A DNA stretch of 64,000 nt, from NCBI GenBank assembly GCA_947381965.1, contig CANCXX010000007.1:1-64000 (forward strand). Reading direction: 5' to 3'. Every line of letters begins with the position of its first letter. Position 1 is the first letter of the stretch. The DNA is from an uncultured bacterium. Its GTDB lineage: Bacteria > Bacillota > Clostridia > Lachnospirales > Lachnospiraceae. Below the pieces are notes generated by a model. That model made no database searches, was not told the origin of the DNA, and saw nothing but the letters and a program-made list of their open reading frames with translations. Of this stretch, positions 51,227 to 59,595 are shown piece by piece. The position numbers and the translations under genes were made by a program.

Positions 51227-53080
51227 ATGAAAAAGTGCAGAAAACTGCCGATTCTGGTGGCGGCGTTTTTTATGGGCATTGTAGTGGGAAAGCCCCTGCA
51301 GGTGTTTGCTGCAGATGCGTCTGTCACTTTTGGCTCTAATTGGTATGAATGGGAGGAAGGAGAAATCTTTCCTGTAGGCGTGTATATTAATGGGGAGACT
51401 GGAATTGGCGAATATGAGGTGACAATTCAATATGATACCCGGCATATGGAATATGTGGATGGTGCCGAGGAAGCAGATATAGAAAACGGATTCCTGACTC
51501 TTGCAGGGACGGGAACGGATGACAATATCAAATACTGGCTCCGGTTCCGTGCCATTGATACAGGGGAAGTCTCCCTGACGGTTGCCGGGGCTTTTATTTA
51601 TCCGGCGGATATCCCGGAGGGAGAAGAGGGAAGAGAGGCCTTTCATATTACACAGATGGGCAGCGCCCCTATACGTATCAGTGGAAGTGATACAGGGGAA
51701 GAAGAAGGAACGACAGGAGAAGAGGCACAGGCAACCCCTTCTGCGCAGCCGGAAGAGTCTGGCAGGAACAGTGAAGGGGAGGAAAGAGATGTGGAGATCT
51801 CTGACCAGGAAGGAGAAGAAGGGGCGGAGGCAACGCCTCTTTCCGGTCAGGGACATGGAGCGGAAGATACAGGAGAAATCACAACAGGGACAGCTAACGG
51901 TCAGACGCCGGAAGCTGTGGAAGGACAGGTATTGGCGGCGGAACAGGGAAGCTCTGGAGAAAATTCTTCAGACAGACTGAAGGAAGTGATTATACCGGTC
52001 AAAGAGAGAAAAACTTCTGTTTTTTATAATGTATATGTGGTTTTAATACTTACGGTATTTTGTATAGTGATATCTGTGGAGCTGGTGGTTTTTGGGATCA
52101 GAAAGCTCTTAAAGAAGGAAAAGAAAATAAAGACACCTGTAGAAAGACGCAGAAAGAGGGATGATATCCCGCTTATGGATTTTGACATAGAACTGGAAGA
52201 CGATGATTGGGATTATCCGGTCTGTGAAGGGGAAAACAGTGAATGGAATTTTATTACCTATGACCCGGAAAAAGAGGAAGAGGAACAGGAAAAGGTCATT
52301 TTGACGGAAACGTCGGAGGATGAGAAGGGGGAAGCAGTTATCCGGGTAGAGGATGTAACCATGGAATTTCATCTTTCCTCCAGTAATCCTTCGGGACTTA
52401 AGGATTATCTGATACAGATGGTAAAACGGCAGGTTTCTTACAGGAAGCTTTATGCCCTGTACCATGTAAGTTTTAATATCTATAAAGGGGAAGTGGTGGG
52501 GATTATCGGCACCAACGGATCCGGAAAGAGCACGCTCCTTAAAATCGTATCCGGCGCGCTAAAGCCTACAGATGGAAAGGTGGAGGTGAACCGGAAAAAG
52601 GTCCAGCTTCTTACCCTTGGAACCGGGTTTGATATGGAACTTACAGCAAGGGAAAATGTTTATTTAAACGGCTCGATTATCGGCTACAGTAAGAAGTTTC
52701 TGGACGAGCATTATCAGGACATTGTGGAATTCGCTGAGCTTTCGGATTTCATGGAAGAAAAGGTGAAGAACTTTTCCAGTGGGATGGTTTCCCGGCTGGG
52801 ATTTGCCATTGCCACAGCAGGGGATGCGGCGGAAATTCTGATCCTGGATGAGGTTTTGTCTGTTGGAGATGAATTTTTTAAGCAGAAAAGTCTTCAGAGA
52901 ATTAAAGAAATGATACACGGAGGAAGCACGGTGCTTATGGTTTCCCATGGAATGGCTACGATTCTTGAACACTGTACGAAGTGCGTGTGGATTGAGAAAG
53001 GGAGTCTTCGGATGGTTGGAGAACCGGAAGTGGTGTGCGGGGCGTATAAGAAGATGCGGCCAGAGAATAACAAAATTTAA
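51227..53080 (+). CDS. Cohesin-like domain - TM - ABC polysaccharide exporter ATPase fusion
   Basis: A 617-residue protein with an unusual order: signal peptide (1-28, VFAADA site), a cohesin-like/Ig-like beta domain (about 31-150: FPVGVYINGETGIGEYEVTI, YDTRHMEYVDG), a Glu/Gly/Thr-rich linker (155-250), one membrane helix (266-290), a charged segment, then a Wzt/TagH-type ATPase (about 370-610) with Walker A GTNGSGKST (428-436), signature FSSGM (516-520), Walker B EILILDE (536-542) and His574. Predicted topology puts the beta domain outside and the ATPase inside. The single frame is continuous. ATG 51227 has AGGGGA 8 bp upstream. Confidence 0.88.
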   Translation: MKKCRKLPILVAAFFMGIVVGKPLQVFAADASVTFGSNWYEWEEGEIFPVGVYINGETGIGEYEVTIQYDTRHMEYVDGAEEADIENGFLTLAGTGTDDNIKYWLRFRAIDTGEVSLTVAGAFIYPADIPEGEEGREAFHITQMGSAPIRISGSDTGEEEGTTGEEAQATPSAQPEESGRNSEGEERDVEISDQEGEEGAEATPLSGQGHGAEDTGEITTGTANGQTPEAVEGQVLAAEQGSSGENSSDRLKEVIIPVKERKTSVFYNVYVVLILTVFCIVISVELVVFGIRKLLKKEKKIKTPVERRRKRDDIPLMDFDIELEDDDWDYPVCEGENSEWNFITYDPEKEEEEQEKVILTETSEDEKGEAVIRVEDVTMEFHLSSSNPSGLKDYLIQMVKRQVSYRKLYALYHVSFNIYKGEVVGIIGTNGSGKSTLLKIVSGALKPTDGKVEVNRKKVQLLTLGTGFDMELTARENVYLNGSIIGYSKKFLDEHYQDIVEFAELSDFMEEKVKNFSSGMVSRLGFAIATAGDAAEILILDEVLSVGDEFFKQKSLQRIKEMIHGGSTVLMVSHGMATILEHCTKCVWIEKGSLRMVGEPEVVCGAYKKMRPENNKI

Positions 53081-53089
53081 TTTTGGGCA

Positions 53090-55174
53090 ATGATAAAGGA
53101 AAAAAGTAAAGAAGCATTAATTACAATGCGCCAAAAAGTTTATAACGTTCTGGTTAACAGACACTTGGGAATATCTTTCCGTTATCATAAGATACACGAT
53201 GGGGCGGGAACGTTGGTAAAATACGTTTCATGGATATACCTTTTGTGGCTTAACTTTGCATATTATTTTCTTTTTTGTCATTTTTTGGGGGATAGGCCTG
53301 ATGTAGCAGCGTATGAAGAAAAAATGCTGCCAGTTAAAAGGAGTGAAAGTCAGGAAAATATAGAAATTACTTCTGCTCTAAGAGAGGATAATTTCCAAAG
53401 AAAGATTTATCAATATGATATTATTTCTTTTGATATTTTTGATACTTTGATTTTCAGGCCTGTTTCAGATCCGACGGATTTGTTTTTTTTCCTTGGAAGT
53501 GAACTTGGCATTCTTGATTTTAAACATATTCGAACAGAACAGGAAAGGAAAGCAAGGAAAGAGCAATACAAGAAAAATGGCAGTTATGAAGTTACATTAT
53601 CTGATATATGGAAACAGATAGAACAGGAAATTGGGCTCGATGCTGTAAGTGGAATGAAACTGGAACAGGATTTGGAAATGCAGCTTTGTTATGCAAATCC
53701 ATATATGAAGGAAAAATTTGAAAATGTGTTACGAAGCGGTAAAAAAATAATTGTTACTTCTGACATGTATTTATCAAAAGAATTTTTGGAGAAAATGCTG
53801 GTTAAAAATGGATACTGCGGCATATCAGAAATTTTTATTTCCTGTGAGTATGGATGTAATAAGGGCAGTGGCGCTTTGTTTGACCTTATAAAAGAAAAGT
53901 ACCATAGCAGCTCAATTCTGCATATAGGGGATAATGAACAAAGCGATATAAGAATGGCAGACAAGAGAGGCATAGCATCATTCTATTATCCCAATATTAA
54001 CCGTATGGCATTATCTTACAGGGCATATGATTTGAGTCCAATCATTGGAGGCGCTTATCGCGGAATTGTTGATAATCATATATATTGTGGTATTTACAGG
54101 GATAGTATGGAATATGAATATGGTTTTATATACGGAGGATTATTTGTTACAGGATATTGTCAGTTTATAAATCAGTACTGCAGGGAACATCAGATTGATA
54201 AAATTTTATTTTTATCAAGAGATGGCGATATTTTAAAACAGGCTTATGACTGGATGTATCCGGGAGAAAATACAGAATATGTTTATTGGTCAAGGGCGGC
54301 AGCTGTCAAACTGATGGCAGGCCATAATAAATATGATTATTTTTTAAGATACATATATCACAAAACGAATAAAGGGTTTACTATCCGGGAAGTTATTACT
54401 TCCATGGAACTTAAACCGATGCTTCCTAAGGTGATAAAAGAAGGATTTGATCCGGATAATCTGCTTACAGATAAAAATGCAGACAAATTAAAAAAGTTTT
54501 TGCTTGGTAATTTTAAAGAAATAATTTCTTTATATCAAATCCAGATGAAGGGTGCAGTTTCGTATTTTAAAGAAAAGCTTGCTGACTGTAAAAAAGCAGC
54601 TGCCATAGACATTGGATGGGCTGGAAGTGGCGCCGTTTCATTAAGTTATCTGACTGAGAAGGTATGGAAATTTCCGTGTACTGTCACAGGGATTATTGCC
54701 GGAACAAATACTGTGTACAATGCAGAACCTGATGCGTCAGAATCCTTTTTACAGAACGGGAAACTTGTGGCCTACTTATATTCCCAAAGCCATAATAGGG
54801 ATTTACTGAAAAGACATGATTTAAACAAAAATTATAATGTGTTTTGGGAACTTTTACTTTCATCGCCTACACCTCAATTCCGTGGCTTTTATAAGGGAGA
54901 TGTCTTTCCGGAAGATAAAAGCAGCAGATATGTGAAAGCAATAGACGTAACTCTTAAGTTTGGCAAGTACGATGAAAATCAGGAAGGTATTATGGAAATC
55001 CAGCGTGGAATTATGGAATTTGTCAGGGAATATTATGGACATTTTAAAGACTTGCCATATATGCTGCGTATCAGTGGGAGGGATGCGTATGCACCAATGC
55101 TTGTGGCATCTGGGCATAAGGAAAAGTATTTGAGAGAAATCGAAAAAAGATTTTCTTTGGAAATTCATATTTGA
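53090..55174 (+). CDS. HAD-fold plus FLSR-DGW domain protein (COG5610-like)
   Basis: A 694-residue protein with a hydrophobic segment (about 46-66), a HAD-like part with SFDIFDTLIFRP (Asp115, Asp118), VTSDMYLSKEFL and HIGDNEQSDIRMADKRG, and the C-terminal domain with KILFLSRDGDIL, YVYWSRAAAVKL and AIDIGWAGSGAVSL. Same architecture as the protein at 24657, so both glycan loci use this activity. Reaction unknown. It begins 9 bp after the ATPase gene; the ribosome site is weak. Confidence 0.7.
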   Translation: MIKEKSKEALITMRQKVYNVLVNRHLGISFRYHKIHDGAGTLVKYVSWIYLLWLNFAYYFLFCHFLGDRPDVAAYEEKMLPVKRSESQENIEITSALREDNFQRKIYQYDIISFDIFDTLIFRPVSDPTDLFFFLGSELGILDFKHIRTEQERKARKEQYKKNGSYEVTLSDIWKQIEQEIGLDAVSGMKLEQDLEMQLCYANPYMKEKFENVLRSGKKIIVTSDMYLSKEFLEKMLVKNGYCGISEIFISCEYGCNKGSGALFDLIKEKYHSSSILHIGDNEQSDIRMADKRGIASFYYPNINRMALSYRAYDLSPIIGGAYRGIVDNHIYCGIYRDSMEYEYGFIYGGLFVTGYCQFINQYCREHQIDKILFLSRDGDILKQAYDWMYPGENTEYVYWSRAAAVKLMAGHNKYDYFLRYIYHKTNKGFTIREVITSMELKPMLPKVIKEGFDPDNLLTDKNADKLKKFLLGNFKEIISLYQIQMKGAVSYFKEKLADCKKAAAIDIGWAGSGAVSLSYLTEKVWKFPCTVTGIIAGTNTVYNAEPDASESFLQNGKLVAYLYSQSHNRDLLKRHDLNKNYNVFWELLLSSPTPQFRGFYKGDVFPEDKSSRYVKAIDVTLKFGKYDENQEGIMEIQRGIMEFVREYYGHFKDLPYMLRISGRDAYAPMLVASGHKEKYLREIEKRFSLEIHI

Positions 55175-55250
55175 GAAATACAGACAGATGATAACCTTAG
55201 AAGCTATTGGGGTAGTAGCTTAAGCGTGTGCGATATACGGAGGGACAAAG

Positions 55251-56240
55251 ATGATAATTACAAGAACACCATTTAGAATCAGCTTTGCCGGTGGTGGGAG
55301 CGACATTGCTTCCTTTTATAAAAAACATGGCGGCTGTGTGCTAAGTACAAGCATTAATAAATATATGTACATATCTGTTCATCCAAGCTTTGAACTTAAG
55401 GATACAGTATTAAAATATTCTGAAACTGAAATTGTGAGAGATGTAAGTGAAATCCAGCACAAATATTTTAAGTCTGTTCTGAATATGCTCCGTATTTCCG
55501 GTGTGGAGATCGTAAGTACGGCAGATATACCGGCAGGAACAGGTCTTGGCTCTTCAAGCTCCTTTACTGTGGGAATCCTGCATGCACTGTACAGCTATAA
55601 GGGGAAGTTTGTATCCAAAGAAAAACTTGCCAGTAAAGCCTGTGAAATAGAAATAGATATTTTGAAAAATCCAATAGGAAAACAGGATCAGTATGCGGCA
55701 GCATATGGAGGACTTAATTTTTATTCTTTTAATAAAGATGGAAGTGTATTTGTGGACCCGGTTATTATGAGGCCGGACAGGTATCAGGAGCTGACAGAAA
55801 ACCTGATGATGTTTTATACCGGGGAAGTACACTCTGCCAGTTCCATCCTGACAGAGCAGAGTAAAAATATTGTAGAAGGCGACAGGGAAAAAAATCAGCT
55901 GAAAATGTGTGAGCTGGCGGCAGAGCTGCGGGAAGAGCTTCAGCATAACAATGTGGATGCAATGGGAGAAATCCTGCATGAAGGGTGGAAACTTAAAAGA
56001 ACTCTTGCATCCGGCATATCCAGTCCGATGATAGATGAGATATACGATACTGCTATGCGCAAGGGCGCAATTGGCGGAAAACTGCTTGGAGCTGGCGGCG
56101 GCGGATTCTTGTTATTTTATGTACCCAAAAGAAGACAGCAGGAAGTCAGGACGGCTTTAAATCTGGTTCAAATGCCCATAGAGTTGGACAGGCAGGGCTC
56201 TTCCGTGATTTATGTAGGCTCCAAACCGGATATTTTATGA
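55251..56240 (+). CDS. hddA: D-glycero-D-manno-heptose 7-phosphate kinase (GHMP kinase)
   Basis: A 329-residue GHMP kinase: MIITRTPFRISFAGGGSDIASFYKKHGG, the ATP loop PAGTGLGSSSSFTVG, and C-terminal GAIGGKLLGAGGGGFLLFYVP. RTPFRISFAGGGSD is typical of HddA-type heptose kinases, which make heptose 1,7-bisphosphate for GDP-heptose. With the GmhA-like isomerase at 57271 it supports heptose in the surface glycan. No HddC or GmhB gene is in the window. Confidence 0.88.
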   Translation: MIITRTPFRISFAGGGSDIASFYKKHGGCVLSTSINKYMYISVHPSFELKDTVLKYSETEIVRDVSEIQHKYFKSVLNMLRISGVEIVSTADIPAGTGLGSSSSFTVGILHALYSYKGKFVSKEKLASKACEIEIDILKNPIGKQDQYAAAYGGLNFYSFNKDGSVFVDPVIMRPDRYQELTENLMMFYTGEVHSASSILTEQSKNIVEGDREKNQLKMCELAAELREELQHNNVDAMGEILHEGWKLKRTLASGISSPMIDEIYDTAMRKGAIGGKLLGAGGGGFLLFYVPKRRQQEVRTALNLVQMPIELDRQGSSVIYVGSKPDIL

Positions 56241-56286
56241 TAAATAAAGTTAGGCTGCCCCTATAGCGGCGGAATGGGAGAACAGA

Positions 56287-57237
56287 ATGGAAAATATTTT
56301 AATTACAGGCGGGGCAGGGTTTATAGGGTCCCATCTGGCGGGTAGATTGCTTAAGATGGGGCAAAGGGTGGTTTGTGTGGATAATTTTGAACTTGGCAGA
56401 CCCGAAAACGTAGAGAAATATCAGAAAAATCCTGATTTTACATTATGTGAGTGTGATGTGGCGGATGAAAATGCTTTTAATAAAATTGTTGAAAAACATG
56501 ATGTTAAACGGATTTATCACCTGGCGGCTAATTCAGACATACAAAAAAGCGCCCGTTTTCCGGGAATTGACTTTAGAAACACCTGTACCACCACTTATTC
56601 TGTGTTAGGGGCAATGAGAAAGAATAAAATACAAAAATTGTTTTTTGCATCCACGTCGGCGGTGTATGGAAATAAGATGGGAGTCAATCTGTCAGAAGAT
56701 ATAGGTGCGTTAAATCCTATTTCCTATTATGGTGCATCGAAATTATCATCGGAAGCATTTATATCAGCGTATGCTTATATGAATGATTTTGAAGTGCTTA
56801 TCTTTCGGTTTCCCAATGTGATTGGACCAGGACTGACTCACGGGGTAATTTTTGATTTTATCCGAAAGCTAAAACAGAACCCGGAGGAGTTGGAAATTCT
56901 GGGGGACGGAACACAGTGCAAGCCGTACCTGTATGTGGAGGACCTTGTGGATGCAATTATTGAGTTTTCCATGAAAGAAAGAATAGGAGTGGAGACATAC
57001 AATATTGGTGTTGATACGGCAACTACAGTGAAGGAAATTGCAGATATGGTATGTGAGAAGTTAGGGCTTACAAAAGTCAAATACAAATATACAGGTGGAA
57101 AAGTGGGATGGAAAGGGGATGTCCCTGCTTTTCAATACGATTTAAGCAAAATATATGAAACGGGATGGAGACCACGGCATAATTCCAATGAATCAATAAG
57201 GGCCACATTAGAAAGTCTGGAACTACAGGGATTATAA
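56287..57237 (+). CDS. NAD-dependent nucleotide-sugar epimerase/dehydratase
   Basis: A 316-residue extended SDR: ILITGGAGFIGSHLAGRL (NAD site), HLAANSDIQKSA, and STSAVYGNKM...ISYYGASKLSSE with the catalytic Tyr-x3-Lys. Placed between heptose kinase and isomerase genes, it probably modifies a heptose or hexose nucleotide; exact substrate cannot be read. Confidence 0.87.
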   Translation: MENILITGGAGFIGSHLAGRLLKMGQRVVCVDNFELGRPENVEKYQKNPDFTLCECDVADENAFNKIVEKHDVKRIYHLAANSDIQKSARFPGIDFRNTCTTTYSVLGAMRKNKIQKLFFASTSAVYGNKMGVNLSEDIGALNPISYYGASKLSSEAFISAYAYMNDFEVLIFRFPNVIGPGLTHGVIFDFIRKLKQNPEELEILGDGTQCKPYLYVEDLVDAIIEFSMKERIGVETYNIGVDTATTVKEIADMVCEKLGLTKVKYKYTGGKVGWKGDVPAFQYDLSKIYETGWRPRHNSNESIRATLESLELQGL

Positions 57238-57270
57238 GTATTATTGGTATAGTATTGCAGGGGCATAAAC

Positions 57271-57834
57271 ATGAAAGAGCAGATAAAAGAATATTTTATA
57301 CAGCTTCAGAAAACAATTGGAAATCTTAATCTGGATGAAATTACGGATGCTGTTAATGCTGTGCGGGCAGCTTATGAAAGAGGAGCCGTAATCTATATAT
57401 TTGGAAATGGAGGAAGCGCAGCTACGGCCTCCCATTTTGTAGGCGATTTTAACAAAGGTATTTCGGAAGAAAAACATAAAAAGTTTAATCTTGTGTGTCT
57501 GAATGACAATCTTCCTATGCTGACAGCGATTGCAAACGATATTGGGTACGGGGAAATTTACCGTTTTCCACTTAAAGGAAGATTAAAAAAAGAGGATTTG
57601 GTAATTGCAATTTCCGGGAGCGGAAATTCTGAAAACGTAATCAATGCAGTTTTGTATGCAAAGGAAACAGGCTGTAAGGTGATTGGAATTACTGGATATG
57701 ATGGCGGAGCCTTGCGGCGGATAGCTGATTATCATATGGATGTAAATGTAGACGACATGCAGCTGGCAGAAGATGTGCATATGTCTTTTGATCATATGAT
57801 GTACCGGGTGTTAGGAGATGCACTGGAAAAGTAA
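57271..57834 (+). CDS. gmhA: SIS-domain phosphoheptose isomerase
   Basis: A 187-residue SIS protein like GmhA: YIFGNGGSAATASHFVGDFNKG, LVIAISGSGNSENVINAV and a C-terminal QLAEDVHMSFDHMMYR. It converts sedoheptulose 7-phosphate to D-glycero-manno-heptose 7-phosphate, the substrate of the kinase at 55251. Found within the glycan operon. Confidence 0.88.
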   Translation: MKEQIKEYFIQLQKTIGNLNLDEITDAVNAVRAAYERGAVIYIFGNGGSAATASHFVGDFNKGISEEKHKKFNLVCLNDNLPMLTAIANDIGYGEIYRFPLKGRLKKEDLVIAISGSGNSENVINAVLYAKETGCKVIGITGYDGGALRRIADYHMDVNVDDMQLAEDVHMSFDHMMYRVLGDALEK

Positions 57835-57850
57835 TGGAGGACATGTACAA

Positions 57851-59503
57851 ATGGGAAAGCTTAGAAGTTTTATCCGTAAACGTTTAATTTGGGCTGTGCA
57901 ATATGCGGTACGGGAGGAAATGAAAAATTATACATTCCGACAAAACAGCATATCATCATATACGGCACAGGAAAATAAACTGGAGGAAATAGAAGAGAAG
58001 ATTGTCCAGAGATTAGATAAGCAGATAGAAAAGTGGACTTGGGAGCGTTTTTTGAGGACCCAGAAGGCAATTGAGGGATGGACTTGGAAAAGCAGTCATG
58101 AGATTGGATGTCAAATAGACACCATGCAGACAGATGTGGAAATGTTGTTGGATAAAAGGCTCAGAGATGGGATAGATGATTTTGTAAAAAAAAGTAATTC
58201 GTATGATGAAACAAAAAAATTTGACAAATTGATAGAAAGATGGACATGGGATCGTTATAAAAGGTCGGAGGATAAGCTTCTACATACATATATGTTATGG
58301 GATTATCTTGCAGATATCCAGTTCCATCAAAAAAAAGTGCCGTTTAGAAAAGGGGAAAAGATAAGAATTGTGTTTCTATATCAGATCGCATCATTCTGGC
58401 CATCCTGGGAGCTGTTATTTGAAGCAATGAAAGAGGATAATCGATTCAACGTTGAATTAGTATTATTAGATGAAACAGCAAGAGAAGCCTTTCAGATGGT
58501 GACTGCGGAAGAGTTTTTAAAGAAAAAAAATATCAATTACACATTATTCGAGGATTTTGAACTGGAAGAATTTAATCCCCATATTGTGGTTATTCAGACT
58601 CCATATGACGAATGGCATAGGAAGAGAGAGCACTGGTCTGCAAGTTTCAAGTCTAAAGGATACAGGATTATATATATACCATATGGAATTGAAATTTCTG
58701 ATACAGAAGATTCGCATTATATGCACTTTTGTCAGCATGTGATAGTTAATTCATGGAGAGTCTATACATTTTCTGATTTAATGAAAAGAGATTATAGAAA
58801 ATATTCGTATAATAGAGAGGCAGTAAGGGCGTTAGGTTTACCACGTTTTGATGCTCTGTTTTATAAAGAAAGATTTGAGCTTGATGATGAACTGAAGCAA
58901 AGAATAGCAGGAAGAAAAGTTATTCTTTGGAAAGTTCATTTTCCCAAAATTATAACTGAAAATACAAAGGAAGTATTTGTAACGCCAGATGTAAATGAGT
59001 ATCTTCGGTTTGCAAATAAAATACCGGAATATAAAGACTTCTTTTTTATTTTTATGCCCCATCCAAGGTTTAAGGCACCTGTAAAAGATGAAGAATTGCA
59101 ATATTTAATAGGTGAACTTGCAGATATGGTCGAAAAAATGGAAAACGTGTATGTTGACACTAAAGACGACTATAGGAATTCGCTGATGAATGCGGATTAT
59201 ATTATTACAGATCGCAGTGCTGTAATGGTGGAAGCGGCAGCTGTTCACGTGCCGGTTTTATTTATGTATAATTCTGAATATTATGAACCTGTGACCAAAG
59301 CGGTTGAAGAATTAGTAAACAGCTATTATCAAGGAAGTAAATATGAGGACATGGTTCAATTTATGGATATGGCAGGAAGAGGCAGAGATTATAAAAAAGA
59401 AGAAAGAGAAACAGCATTTAGAAATTGTATTCCATTTTTTGATGGTAAATGTTCTGCGAGACTAATGGATGATATTGAAAAAGGGATGAGTGAAGAATTT
59501 TAA
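57851..59503 (+). CDS. CDP-glycerol glycerophosphotransferase-like protein
   Basis: A 550-residue protein. The N-terminal part (about 1-170) is charged and coiled, with three IE-x-WTW motifs. The C-terminal part (about 175-545) is a TagF/TagB-like domain with RIIYIPYGIEISDTEDSHYMH, FIFMPHPRFK and YIITDRSAVMVEAAAV. Such enzymes add glycerol phosphate or related units from CDP-activated donors. The C-domain is about half identical to that of the next protein. GGAGG (57836-57840) precedes ATG 57851. Confidence 0.8.
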   Translation: MGKLRSFIRKRLIWAVQYAVREEMKNYTFRQNSISSYTAQENKLEEIEEKIVQRLDKQIEKWTWERFLRTQKAIEGWTWKSSHEIGCQIDTMQTDVEMLLDKRLRDGIDDFVKKSNSYDETKKFDKLIERWTWDRYKRSEDKLLHTYMLWDYLADIQFHQKKVPFRKGEKIRIVFLYQIASFWPSWELLFEAMKEDNRFNVELVLLDETAREAFQMVTAEEFLKKKNINYTLFEDFELEEFNPHIVVIQTPYDEWHRKREHWSASFKSKGYRIIYIPYGIEISDTEDSHYMHFCQHVIVNSWRVYTFSDLMKRDYRKYSYNREAVRALGLPRFDALFYKERFELDDELKQRIAGRKVILWKVHFPKIITENTKEVFVTPDVNEYLRFANKIPEYKDFFFIFMPHPRFKAPVKDEELQYLIGELADMVEKMENVYVDTKDDYRNSLMNADYIITDRSAVMVEAAAVHVPVLFMYNSEYYEPVTKAVEELVNSYYQGSKYEDMVQFMDMAGRGRDYKKEERETAFRNCIPFFDGKCSARLMDDIEKGMSEEF

Positions 59504-59595
59504 TCTTTATCTTCTTTTCATAAATAGCAAACTTTCTATTACTAAAAGGGCGATACCGGACTGATTGTTAATACAATATGTCTAGGAGAATTATT

